From Paralvinella palmiformis (lineage: Eukaryota > Annelida > Polychaeta > Terebellida > Alvinellidae), in the NCBI GenBank assembly GCA_025642065.1, contig JAODUP010000304.1, positions 357,001 to 421,000 of the forward strand: a stretch of DNA of 64,000 nucleotides, written 5' to 3'. A program made the translations under genes and the position numbers. Below, piece after piece: positions 13,901 through 23,127 of this stretch. The notes under the pieces were generated by a model, which saw nothing but the letters and a program-made list of their open reading frames with translations, was not told the origin of the DNA and searched no databases. Position 1 is the first letter of the stretch. Each line of letters begins with the position of its first letter.

Positions 13901-16900
13901 AGACATTAGACATTTTGAAGTATATAAACAGGGTCAAATCTGAGGTGAATATGAAAATAACAGCAGCGAAAAGCGAACATAGGAAGAATCTTATTGACAA
14001 ACTTGGCAAACCACAAAACTCAAACAAGAACTTCCGGGAAGCAGCCAAGCAGGTCTATGGTAATAAAGCACAAAACAGCGTATCAACCTTGACAGATGGA
14101 CATAAACACCACAGCACTCCAGAGGAAAAAACAAATAACCTTGCTGAATACTTTGCTCCTCAATCTCAAAAACCAATACTACAGGATATGTATGAGCCTC
14201 CAATACCCCAGAGATCCATAATCAGTTAGTGAACATTGCAGTAACGGGGAAGAAGTTTTCTCTGAACTACATAAATTAAATACAGGTAAATCCAAGGGAT
14301 TGAATGGAATGCCAAATGAAATTCTGAAAATAGCAGCAGGAAGCATTTCTCCATCATTGACTTCACTGTTCAACAGAGTACTGCAAACTGGTATCTACCC
14401 TGATATATGGAAACAAGCCAATGTAGCACCGATCCATAAGAGGGGAGCCATCAAGATAAAAAAAAATTACTGACCCATATCACTATTGTCATCTGTTGGC
14501 AGGGTACTTGAAAGACTAGTTTTCAACAAAATGTATACATTCCTTATGGAAGAAAACCTCCTCACCTGGCGTAACTCCGGATATAAAAAGAACAATTTGA
14601 CAGTTAATCGACTGATTTATATTGTGAACACAATTATTTTCAAATCTTGATAAAAAAGAAGACAGCTGCTTAATGTTCCTTGACCATTCCAAAGCTTTTG
14701 ACCATGTACACCACGAGAGCCTGAAATACAAGAAACAGACGAAGGGAATAGCAGGAAACCTGCTCCAACTGATGGATAGTTATCTACACAGCCGGAAACT
14801 GTGTATAATCCTCAATGGTTGGATGTATTAGCTGGAGTGCCTTAAGGTTCAATATTGGGACCATAGCTCTTCCTAATCTGTATTGATGACCTGGAATGCA
14901 ATGTACATTTGTACGCAGATGATGCCGTTCTCATAACCAGCTACATTCTCCCCATCACTGCATTTGCTAAAGTCCAGAGATCTAGATAAATTGAATGTAT
15001 GGGCAAATAAATGGTTTATGTCCTTTAATCCAGCCAAAATCAAGTACATGGTTATATCCAATGCAAGGCGTCCATACCCCAGTCTCCAATTTGATGGGGT
15101 TGAACTCGACAAGGTATGTTCCTATCCACATCTAGGATTGATACTGAATGAGAAAACGAACTGGGAAGACCACATAAATCAAGCAATAACTAAGGCTAAC
15201 AAGAAAATGGGTCTAATGTGGAAGTTGAATAATAATGATCTCCCAAGGTATGTCATTGAGAATATCTACACTTCTTACATCAGACCTCAACTAGAGTATG
15301 TCGCTGTCCTATACCACACTTGCACCAAAGATCAGACACACAGACTAGAAACCTGTCAAAGACGAGCTGCTATTGTCTGTACCAGAGCGCCTAGAAGAAC
15401 AAATACAAGGGGGCCATTGGCAGAACTGGGATGGTGCAACCTTCGGGACAGAAGGGTCTACTTTAGTCAGACTCTACTATACAAGATGGTAAATGGACAA
15501 ATTGCAGCCTATCTTATATCAACACAATACAAATTGTACAATCATTAATTTTATACATGTATGTACATAACTTGTATTCGATGTAGATGAAAGCATGTTA
15601 ATTATGTCGTGCAAAGCCACAATGCTACGGCGTCGGGGAATGCACGAAAATATATAAATCAATCAAATCAATCAAATCACACATAAGATGCTACAAAACC
15701 AGTGACCCTGTCAAAGCTGAACTATTAAAATGTGATATAATACTTCTGTTGTATGGTGACAGTGGACTAATAACCAAATGATAACCGACCTATTTTCCAA
15801 CATTTTATTCTATTGACATCCGGTTTGTTACATGGCATTGTTGCCGTACTGTAGTCTAGATCTTATGGACAAGGATTCCATGCCGGGATAGAATGACGCG
15901 TTATTGATCCGAGCTACGGCGTTACAGCGTGAAACTTGATAGTAAACTCAAAACACGTACACGTCCTGTCACCGTAGAGGTCTTGTACGTGCACGACGTT
16001 AGCCACTCTGTCGGTGTCCTAGCTCAGCATGTCAGTCACTCAGTGTGTGGAACATGGCTGGTAGGTGGAGACACCAGTTTATACTATTGAAATCCGAGTT
16101 TTCTCACCGAAACTTGTTGAAGATAAATCTTTTTTTTTTAAATTGAATGTATACTCATAATTTAGTATTGGTACTCTAAAGATTTTATGTTTGAGAGTCT
16201 AAATTTGATCTCCCGGCTTATGGACCATTATGATCAAATATTGAAATCAAATTTATCAATTATTTCCCAGTTCCCGACACCTTTCATTCATCTAGCATGA
16301 GTTTGCATTTCTGTTTGTTGTTGTTGTCGTTGTCGTTGCAAATACGGCATCAGTTATTTGCAGATTAATCTATTGTAATCGGATACCAAACGTAAAAACG
16401 CCGATCTATTGATCTGTAAATGAGATTAACTTTTTGCAGTTTCGATTTTTAGTTAGGTCCATGTCCGTTCTCTTATGGAAATAGTGTATGGAATAATGCA
16501 GAGTGTACGTGATTTGGTATCGTACTAGTACAATAAGGATGTGCTCCTAAGTATACACGCTCCACTTGTTATATCTGGTATTGACATTCGATTTTTGTTA
16601 TAATAGTTTTAGTCCAGGTATATTTGATCAATTCCAGTCGTCTTGTTAGTTTCAGTTTTGACATAATAGTACGTACAGGAGGCAAATATATAAAAAAAAT
16701 AGAAGCTGCCAATAACGTAAGAGTTTGATGTAGCGAAGACTAGAATCTGCCAGGAATAACTGGACAGAAACGTCTCCCATCTTTATAGCATACTGAATCA
16801 TAGAACACGTGGCCAGATCGGTAGGTAGGTAGGTGGGTTGGCGATTTAAAACCGAGGCTATCCGTTTTCTGGGCCATCATCACAGGGATACGATATCCAG

Positions 16901-17654
16901 ACGGAACAGAGTGGAAATGCTCATTCGCTGTATCGCGACAGTAAACGCTATGCCGGGATTCCACGTACGCGGTCTGCGTTATCCGAGTCCTAATGCGACA
17001 AAAAATTGAAAACGTAAACGTACGAACCTGATTTCGGGTATGCGATTTGCGAATGCGACAGAACGGATCGCTCCATGTAGCCAATGCGAATCGGGAGGGG
17101 TCGTGAAATTATGGATTCAACAGTCTAATTCGAGTGTCCAGGCAGGATTTCCCAAGAAAAATAGGTCAGAAGGTGAGAGGGCTGTCCGAAACACACGGAT
17201 ACCGCAATTATCGCATACGGATTAAGATTCGCTTGCCGCATTACGCCTACCACGTTTATGGAATATCGACTAATAATCCATGGATGTCTTAACTGGACTA
17301 GTTTTGTCTCATCTCTTAATTGTTTATGTAAATGATGACTAACCGTCTGCTGTTATCTCCCAAACAAAGACTCGTATACACCTGTTGTAGTTGAGATCTA
17401 TAGAGATGTTGTTATATTTCTTATAGAACAAGTCGCCTCTTGAGAATGACGAGACGGACCACACTGGCTGTATGTTCTGTGACCCGATGTTCAAGCCGTT
17501 GACCGAGGTCAAACATGCCATGGTACGGCGGACAGGTCGTGGCGGAGGTCGTGGTAGGGGCGGCGGTCGTGGTAGGGGCAGGGGTAAGCCCCGGGGTAGA
17601 GGCCGGGGTAGACCGAAGGACAAGATGTCGCAGCTGGCCTCGTACTTCGTATGA
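2328..17654 (+). CDS. TOP3B: TOP3B, DNA/RNA topoisomerase III beta, 3' nine exons (partial gene)
   Basis: Type IA topoisomerase that passes single strands through a transient phosphotyrosine break. The family acts on R-loops, negatively supercoiled DNA and, unusually, RNA, usually with TDRD3. Coding join: 2328-2411, 2609-2729, 4876-5058, 8406-8615, 9124-9341, 9855-10035, 12141-12340, 12851-12956, 17427-17654. All junction phases agree and the join gives about 509 residues to a stop. Hallmarks are GHDAGDHPPITPM, EKHGIGTDASIPVHINNIC, RRLKPT.LG, eight CxxC motifs (four probable zinc ribbons) and a C-terminal RGG box ending in a short conserved SYFV tail. The N-terminal toprim and active-site tyrosine exons are before position 1. 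Identity is based on recalled family similarity and is very secure. Confidence 0.97.
2609..2729 (+). CDS. TOP3B: TOP3B exon with GHDAGDHPPITP core motif
   Basis: Acceptor CACCAG, donor GTATGT at 2730. It encodes the highly conserved KGHDAGDHPPITPM block of type IA enzymes, followed by WRLYDYITRHFIAT. One base plus 40 codons, so it ends in phase 0 and joins the GTG-starting exon at 4876. This motif makes the family assignment firm. Confidence 0.95.
2730..4875 (+). other. TOP3B: TOP3B intron
   Basis: AT-rich intron without a recognised gene or complete repeat. A (CT)n(GT)n microsatellite lies at about 4471-4511. Several stretches, such as 3120-3300, are somewhat GC-richer, but I see no splice-flanked open frame. 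Confidence 0.8.
4876..5058 (+). CDS. TOP3B: TOP3B exon
   Basis: Acceptor TTTGTAG, donor GTACAA at 5059; 61 codons, phase 0 at both ends. It encodes VSQDCRYLQTTI...GEETFTCSGKELI...GYTGIM, which aligns with the animal TOP3B segment after FIATV. The GT-rich microsatellite just after the donor is intronic. Confidence 0.95.
5221..5535 (+). repeat. tRNA-derived SINE, family C
   Basis: It starts with a tRNA-like head (TGGTGGCCTAGCGGTTAGCA, B box AGGTCGAAACTC). The body contains AACCCCTGAGGACGTAAAAC and ends in an AACAAAACAAAACAAAC tail, consistent with retroposition. Only one copy is clear in this window. Confidence 0.6.
5961..6110 (+). mobile_element. hAT-like transposon end (fragment)
   Basis: The segment begins CAGTGTTGGGTTTATGACAG directly after a (TA)n run. 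It then repeats short motifs (GTAAACCT, TCATAAACTG) as subterminal repeats do. CAGTG(T/G)TGGGTTT-type ends are typical of hAT elements. I found no matching inverted end nearby and no transposase, so this is a fragment or a solo end. Confidence 0.35.
6911..7162 (+). repeat. SINE family B, 5'-truncated copy
   Basis: It shares with 9415-9718 and 25612-25930 the blocks TATAATGGCAGCATG, GTCTGAGTCAGGGATAATAA and ATATAAATGTCACATATTATT. The tRNA-like head is missing. The (ATT)n end marks the 3' side. Confidence 0.75.
8406..8615 (+). CDS. TOP3B: TOP3B exon with EKHGIGTDASIPVHINNIC motif
   Basis: Acceptor ATCGCAG, 70 codons, phase 0 at both ends. It encodes PPDYLTESELISLMEKHGIG followed by TDASIPVHINNICERNYV, a signature of type IA enzymes. 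The donor at 8616 is GTTGGT, a weak match to the consensus. It is still required, because the next exon joins exactly (YQK to IDID). Confidence 0.96.
8616..9123 (+). other. TOP3B: TOP3B intron
   Basis: Short intron with a (TA)n run around 8903-8942. Nothing else is recognised. Confidence 0.85.
9124..9341 (+). CDS. TOP3B: TOP3B exon
   Basis: Acceptor CATTCCAG, donor GTATCG at 9342; 72 codons plus two bases. It encodes the conserved LVKPTMRAAIEEQLNLIA and KKFKYFVHNI...MDELFEVSFSPLA blocks and ends in a split arginine codon (AG|A) completed at 9855. Confidence 0.95.
9342..9854 (+). other. TOP3B: TOP3B intron carrying a SINE
   Basis: Most of this intron is a family-B SINE (9415-9718). The remainder is AT-rich and ends in a polypyrimidine tract before the acceptor. 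Confidence 0.85.
9415..9718 (+). repeat. SINE family B, full-length copy
   Basis: A tRNA-like head (AGGACTCGTAGCTGAACGG, B box GGGTTCGAGGCTCC) is followed by a body shared with 25612 and 6911. The 3' end is AGCGCCTTAGAGCAGC...GGCGCTTTATAAATGTCACAT then (ATT)n. The 3' end resembles tails of L2/CR1-type LINEs, which would explain how it was mobilised (inference). Confidence 0.8.
9855..10035 (+). CDS. TOP3B: TOP3B exon, first zinc ribbon
   Basis: Acceptor TTTTTTTACAG, donor GTACTA at 10036. It encodes RCGKCRRYMKFIQAKPTRLH then CSNCDETF...IKLYKELKCPLDDFELL. The two CxxC pairs (CGKC, CSNC) form the first zinc ribbon of the C-terminal region. One base plus 60 codons, ending in phase 0. Confidence 0.96.
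10090..10245 (-). repeat. SINE family A, minus-strand copy
   Basis: It reads in reverse from the AAAAGGTGGCCATAAAA tail through the body to a degenerate B box and the GTCCAGCACAG region. Both ends have diverged from the copy at 341. Confidence 0.65.
11901..11990 (+). repeat. 30-bp tandem repeat, three copies
   Basis: The unit starts TCGATGTCTGAATGTCAGTC and is present three times with exact 30-bp spacing and a single base difference (CTG/CTC) in the middle copy. The near-identity implies a recent expansion. Confidence 0.95.
12141..12340 (+). CDS. TOP3B: TOP3B exon, middle zinc ribbons
   Basis: Acceptor GATTTTTCAG, donor GTAAGTG at 12341; 66 codons plus two bases. It encodes SYPLCPYCYNNPPFKDMKKG, then CNECTHPTC, CHEC and LVLDPLSGPKW. 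The CPYC, CNEC and CHEC pairs are ribbon cysteines, and all are present. Confidence 0.97.
12341..12850 (+). other. TOP3B: TOP3B intron
   Basis: Short AT-rich intron. I recognise no element in it. Confidence 0.85.
12851..12956 (+). CDS. TOP3B: TOP3B exon, CNKC/CEDC region
   Basis: Acceptor CTGTCATAG, donor GTCAGT at 12957. It encodes KCNVMMNLFENAYKV...EDSCEDCQSALLEVSFNK, matching the C-terminal zinc-ribbon region of animal TOP3B. The first lysine completes CNKC across the splice. One base plus 35 codons, ending in phase 0. Confidence 0.95.
13078..13380 (+). mobile_element. LINE 3' end, 5'-truncated (L2/CR1/Rex-like)
   Basis: The open frame 13078-13215 reads LKTRAFSVAVPTLRNSLPER then SFLHHLKTHLFRLAYPS and a stop. 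This is the typical C-terminal 'RAFS.A.P.LWNSLP...FK..LKTHLF' end of reverse transcriptases in this LINE group. A short 3' UTR follows, with GGGCGCTATAGAAGTGTTGT and an (ATT)n tail, so the copy is 5'-truncated. Confidence 0.7.
13915..15680 (+). pseudogene. Decayed non-LTR retrotransposon (reverse transcriptase region)
   Basis: Three frames are needed. 13915-14229 is the region before the RT. Then comes a frame with NEILKIAAGSISPSLTSLFN and a NYxPISLLSS motif whose arginine codon is TGA (14472-14474). Then 14964-15548 (194 codons) covers the post-palm RT with the typical 'W...W.M.FN..K' and 'HLG..L' segments. The catalytic YADD is intact at 14912-14923. The 3' end has repeated AATCA units (15655-15680), a LINE-style tail. 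Stops and frameshifts make it non-functional. Exact clade uncertain (Jockey/CR1-like). Confidence 0.85.
16740..17240. other. CpG-rich patch of unknown nature
   Basis: The local CpG density is far above the surrounding intron, and ATGCG/GCGAC-type words recur (for example AATGCGACA, GAATGCGACAG, TATGCGATTTGCG). It carries a 114-codon antisense open frame (16740-17084) with no recognised domain. It could be a young mobile element or an intronic regulatory island; the sequence does not decide. Confidence 0.4.
17427..17654 (+). CDS. TOP3B: TOP3B terminal exon: last zinc-ribbon cysteines and RGG box
   Basis: Acceptor TTTCTTATAG; 75 codons then TGA at 17652-17654. It encodes TDHTGCMFCDPMFKPLTEVK (CMFC supplies the last cysteines), followed by an uninterrupted RG/RGG-rich stretch of about 30 residues (17534-17618) and a conserved PKDKM...SYFV end. 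In the family the RGG box binds RNA and is needed for RNA topoisomerase activity and messenger RNP association. The RG box here is longer and purer than the vertebrate one as I recall it. Confidence 0.97.
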   Translation, partial: NKSPLENDETDHTGCMFCDPMFKPLTEVKHAMVRRTGRGGGRGRGGGRGRGRGKPRGRGRGRPKDKMSQLASYFV

Positions 17655-18733
17655 CCTACTCGGGGGGAGGATGTTTTTTTGGGTGTGGAAATATGATCGT
17701 CTACGAGCTTTGTTAGTACCTGTCATCTTGTGTTGGTGTCTTTGACATATCTGAACGTGTGTGGTCCACCAGTACAAACGTTTATATATATATATATATA
17801 TATATAAGTAGAGAGAGAGAGAGAGAGAGAGAGAACCCGGACTTGTACTTTCTAATTAGCCTTCAGCCAGAAGTCTGGTTAAGACATTAAGACATACTCA
17901 TTATTATAGTCAATATACTATTTATTAGTTAATAATTATTTATAAGTAATCGGTGTATTTATTATTACGTTCACCAGACGTTTATATCCTACATCCGGGT
18001 TTTGATGCTGATTAGATAACGTTACGCATTATTCAAAACGAATGTTATAATAATCCATTTCTCGATATCGGTATCGCGTATTCAGGTGAATACTCTGCAT
18101 TTATAATTGTTGACATATTTTAGGATGTTCGCGATGTGTTTCAAGTTGTGTTTCAATGTTTACTTTTATAGCATGTTGTTTGGTAATGAGTATGTTCCAT
18201 GAATGGAACAGGAGTACTTTGTTACGAATATTCCACCGATAGACATGTATCTATGATCATCTTCATTGCAATGCCATATATATATATATATATATATGCA
18301 TACACGCACGCACATGCAACATCCAAACCCGGTGTCTACTGGGTCTTTATGGCAGAACAAATAAACATATCATCAGAATATATATCTATATATGTACATA
18401 CATATATGTAACATTAATAGATTTGTTTTATACAATCTTGTAATTCGTTTTTTGTTTGTTTGTTAACAGTAGGTTTTTGGTCAGAACGATTCACCTTTAA
18501 CATTAGAGACTAATCAATTATATCAGTAATCAATTATATTAATATGTTAACGCTATTATTACTAGTTTATATGTAGATCATTTGTCAGTATTTCATCAAT
18601 GTTTATTGTTATTTACGTTGTACCTGATTTGTTTCACAATAGAAATTAAATCGTTGTAAGAAAGGTATACACAAGAGAAATACATCAGTTACGACTGTTT
18701 TGTTTTAGTGTGAGTGTATGAAAGAGAGAGATT

Positions 18734-18784
<51 letters not shown>

Positions 18785-19032
18785 TGTTGACCATCAGGCA
18801 TTTAATTTTTAATATGTATCTTTTTATTTGATCTATAATATTGCTGTCTACAATAGAGCAGTTATTCTAGCATCGTTTCGTCGTAAAAAATTATTATTAT
18901 TATTGCATCATATAGCGTGGCCAAAATATTCCACAATTGACAGTCATAAAGCATATCCTTGACGGTTACTGCATAGAAAGAAAACAAAACGCTTTCTAAT
19001 ATACTTTATATGAGCATACGTATGTATGTACG

Positions 19033-19066
<34 letters not shown>

Positions 19067-22000
19067 GTAAACCTAAATACTAGGTCAGTGTTTCAGTATA
19101 AAACATTATTTTGCCAGAAGCAAAATGACGCCGTTCTAACATTTGTACATCATAGACATTAAAACGAAAAGTAACAACAGCCTCAAGGAACATATAAAAT
19201 ATTCTTCAAAACCACAACAACAGAACCTCGTCTGAGACAGCAGCCACGTAACAAAATATTGTTAAAGGTGTTATATGATTAAATGAGGGGGGGGGGTTAT
19301 TAGAGCATATGTTAGTTTTGCCTTTCGTGCTACTGCGCCATTCCACTCAACTCACTCACACCGGGACTCAACCATTCACGCAGTCATTCATTAGAAATAC
19401 CTAAAATTTTCGGGAAATTCTCGGTTAGTTGCAAACCGTCATTTGATCTAATCAGTAAAGTAAACTCGTAAAAATACATACATTCGGTGGCACGATTGAT
19501 GCCGCGGGTTGCTGCATCGTGGATCAATGGTTACAAGAAATCATAATGTTACATAAATCGTCGAAGATCTCCGGATTATATACATTCTCCTCAAAACACC
19601 AATTTGCATAATACAATTCCAGATCTGCAGCTTCCGGATTATGTCTAAATACGAACCAAACTGTGACGACAACAACAATGTGACGTTGGAAAACGTTCGT
19701 GCACCATTACAGGAAATACGAAGTTCGTGAGATGTTATTTATCAGTAATAATCAAATACGTTTTTTTTTCAATAAGCGTTAGGATTACTACGTTCACTAC
19801 CGGCAGGGCCGTATTAATCCATGAACTGGCTCGTAGGCTTTTATGTACTTCGTGTCCCCTACGGTATTCCAATCTTTCACCACAGTTGACACCCTGGCCG
19901 TGGTACAATAGGCAATAAATAAACATTAAAATAATATATATATATATATATATAATATTTTAATGCTTCTATAAATATATATATATATTTATGATATCAT
20001 ATATAAGAATAAATACATATGTATACGCATCGCTACGGCGCAGAGTTTAAAGTGCCATTAACCATTAGAGCCTTAGGGCGCCGGTAACAATGACTCAGCA
20101 AAAATGATTGGCAGGCTCCTGGGATGCCCCTAGGCTGAAGACTAGTCAGCTTTATGGATAATACGGCCCTGACTACGGGCAAGGTTGTGTGTACGTACGC
20201 ACGGTGGATCTAGATGAATTGGAAAGACTGAAAATAAACGAGTTTCACTGTTTCGAAAACGGATAAATAAAATCCGTCTACGTCGTATATTTACATTTGC
20301 AGGATAGCCATATAGTTATGGTACACGTTTTCTAATTAGACGTCTGTTGGTGTGTTGTGGTTTGGCTGACTATCTAAATAATCGGTACTCTCCGCATCCT
20401 CCAGCTTAACGTCACGTGACGTGTGCAGCTGATTATCCAGAATGACGACGGCTGAAAAAGAAAACAAAGAGGTCTATGGAGTTGTTTTAATCCGAACGCG
20501 AAATCTCTCCTACGTCGGTATTCAGTTAACAGCCGGAAGCGTGAATTTTGTATGCAAAACGTTTGTCTCACAATCGGTGTTTGATTTTATCTGTTCGTTT
20601 ATTGACATGATCTAGATGTTTTTAAAAGAATAATAGCACAGTTAAGCTAATTTGAAATAAAGTGGCAAGTCAATTAGAAACGAAACTATATCGATATTTA
20701 TTTCTTGACGTTTTCTTTAAAAATAAATAACCAGTTGTTTAAATCGTATTAAAAAAAGTTGACGTATTACAATGCGAAATACAACAAATTGCATTTCATG
20801 CATTGAACACCAAACTAACGTATGATATAAAAGGTGAATACTAATAATTATGAAATATAATAAATGTGCGAAACGGGAAGAAGATACTCATTGCAATGTA
20901 CTCATTATCACTAAATTATATTAGAAGTTAGTAAATATAATACTGATAAACAGTGCAGTAGTTAAGGGTATTTCTGTCAGGCATGCAACTGATATGTATG
21001 TGGGTATGTATACACACACACACACATGTATATATATATATATATAAACGCACACACACATATACAAAAGCGTCATAAAAGACCATCTTTTAAATAATCT
21101 CGGGTGATCTTTAAAAACAGGCCATCCTTTAAGGAAGGTTTCTATTCTTGTTGAGTACGCACCAAAAAGTGAAAGATTATGCAATTTGACAGAGTACAGT
21201 TGGTAATAAGCAAGAAGTAAGCGCCACATCTTGGTTACATTATGCACAAAATAATTCAGCTAGCTTCTAACATTAGTCCAAGTTCAACAAACTATTAATA
21301 GACGGCTTTCGACGTAATGTGTTGACGCTTGGCAGCGAACCGAATCGAAGGCTCATCACTACGTGTTACCGACTTAGTACCCGAGACATATTTGATCGGC
21401 ATGAACAGAATGCAGACTAACTACTTACCCATACTATACCGGATAAAACATAATAATAACATTCTTTGTTCACACCGAGTACCCAGGTCACGACGCATAC
21501 AATAATCAATCATCTAACGGTAAGCAACAAGAAGGCGCGATAGATCGAGAAATTAAGCTGGTAGTTAGTCTACAATGGCGGTGCAGTGCTGGCAGGTGAC
21601 GTACGGTGTACGGTCGATGGGTTAGTTAACGAGCCAAAGAGAAAGGATTAGCCAGAAAAAAAGGTGTAACCGTAGACAAACTATTGTGCGTACCTTACTG
21701 GTGATCTTTACCTGGAAGGAGCATTGAAAACATGACATTGAAGTGCATAATTCAATTTTCAACGACGAACTATCGTGCATCTAGGAGCTACGGTGAAAGA
21801 CGATCAAGTTAAGAGAGGGAGGGGAATTAATTGTGCTCAGGGACGGCTCCCAAATAGCATTATACGCAAGGCTCATAGTGATACTCGAAGTTGGATTGGG
21901 AACAGAAGTTGTTTGTAAAGCGAGAATACTGGTTTTACTTAGACTTATGACAATAACATTTTTAAAGCGCTTCCATTCACGCTTCATTTATGTTTGTCCC

Positions 22001-22731
22001 GTCCGTATCGCACAATAATAATAATAATAATAACTATCTTCTTTGTTCCTTCTATCATGTTTGTTATCCTTTATTATGCACTGTATCCAAAACATTACGT
22101 CTTGAAGTCTCCTCTAATCAACCAAAAGGCGGCGCCACTGGGTTTATTAAAACATGAATAGGAACTGCGACATATTAGAATATCATTCGAAAATAGACAC
22201 CGGCTGTAACAAGATCTTAATTAATGCAGAAACGGCATAGGAATAAAGAGAATCAACACCAAAAATGACTTATATACCATACACACGATAATCTATCATA
22301 ATCGACTTAACTACATTAACACTACTTTTGGGGTAGTAAAACGGTGATAAAGGTCAATAGGTCAACCGGAAGTCAATTAAACCTTTTAGTCCTTAACGCT
22401 GCAATAGTTCATATCCACAAAATAAATGCATTATCCATTGCAGTATAAGACCTGTTTGGGGCGGAAACTTGTGTAGGTATCACTCGTCTATCGTTTTGAC
22501 AGGCTGCTGTCGGGTTGTTGGTTTTATTGGTGATTAATATGAAAGGTAGCCGGGAGTTTGGTTTGTTCAATCCGGTCACTTGTCTAATCAGGCCACCTGA
22601 CGTATTTATCTGATTAAGATTAACGACAATAACAACAACAACAAAACGACACCTAACTTTACAAGATTCGCTTATCTAGTGTTTTCCTTATGAAGAATCG
22701 TACAAGTAGAGATAAACAATTGAAATAGATG

Positions 22732-22762
<31 letters not shown>

Positions 22763-22863
22763 GAAGAAGAACATACTAAGAACAGCTATAAGACAGTATT
22801 CTAAGATTATCAAATAAGATAATTTAGACAAAGAATATCTCTTACTAATTATCTCTCTTTCAC

Positions 22864-22907
<44 letters not shown>

Positions 22908-22936
22908 CCTATCTATCTATCTACCTATCTATCTAT
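17655..22936. other. Intergenic region between TOP3B and the minus-strand CCP gene
   Basis: The TOP3B 3' UTR should begin here. (TA)n and (GA)n runs lie at 17781-17834, 18273-18297, 18733-18784, 19034-19060 and 19931-19990. There is a short open frame at 20442-20615 and a (CTAT)n tract at 22861-22936. The two genes converge, so this gap should contain both 3' UTRs. Confidence 0.7.
20442..20615 (+). CDS. Small open frame, 57 residues, unassigned
   Basis: ATG at 20442 follows a CGTCACGTGACGTG block (CRE/E-box-like) and a short gap. The frame reads MTTAEKENKEVYGVVLIRTR then NLSYVGIQLTAGSVNF and continues to TAG at 20613-20615. The composition looks more protein-like than its AT-rich surroundings. 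I recognise no family and no clear splice donor. It may be a micropeptide, a first exon or chance. Confidence 0.2.
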   Translation: MTTAEKENKEVYGVVLIRTRNLSYVGIQLTAGSVNFVCKTFVSQSVFDFICSFIDMI

Positions 22937-22940
22937 CTAC
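22861..22940. repeat. (CTAT)n microsatellite abutting the CCP-gene exon
   Basis: Tetranucleotide array, mostly CTAT with a few CTAC units. On the minus strand it supplies in-frame TAG codons at the end of the CCP gene's third exon. Confidence 0.95.
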
Positions 22941-23127
22941 TTACTAGTCACTGGTTCCTGTTTTTCCCAGTTCTTTTCCATTTTCGTCTCATTTGTCTTG
23001 TAGCCTTTGGTCTGCTCTCCGTCAGGGAACTTCTTCTTCACATAGATAATAATGATGATGGCAGCTAGATAGTTAAAAATCGCCACTATCACGCCAACCA
23101 TAGCTCCGCCCTCCCACAATTCTAACG
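22937..23127 (-). CDS. CCP gene exon 3: transmembrane helix and tail
   Basis: Acceptor TTGTTTTCAG (minus strand), then CG completing a codon. It encodes LELWEGGAMVGVIVAIFNYL then AAIIIIIYVKKKF and a tail rich in K, E, N and T, ending QEPVTSK and TAG (22939-22937). A strong donor-like A|GTAAGT sits at 22945-22939, in phase 1 like the other introns. The exon may therefore end there and splice onward, in which case the TAG is intronic. Confidence 0.75.

Larger units (their letters stand above)
12957..17426 (+). other. TOP3B: Last TOP3B intron (4.5 kb) with two LINE remnants and a CpG-rich patch
   Basis: The longest TOP3B intron in the window. It holds the 3' end of one LINE (13078-13380), a decayed second LINE (13915-15680) and an unexplained CpG-rich patch (16740-17240). 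The long antisense frame at 16740-17084 falls in that patch and has no recognised family. Confidence 0.8.

Noticed and set aside
16740..17084. 114-codon minus-strand frame as a gene
   Set aside because: It lies in a CpG-rich patch with repeated words, shows no domain and has no splice context. Kept only as part of the patch.
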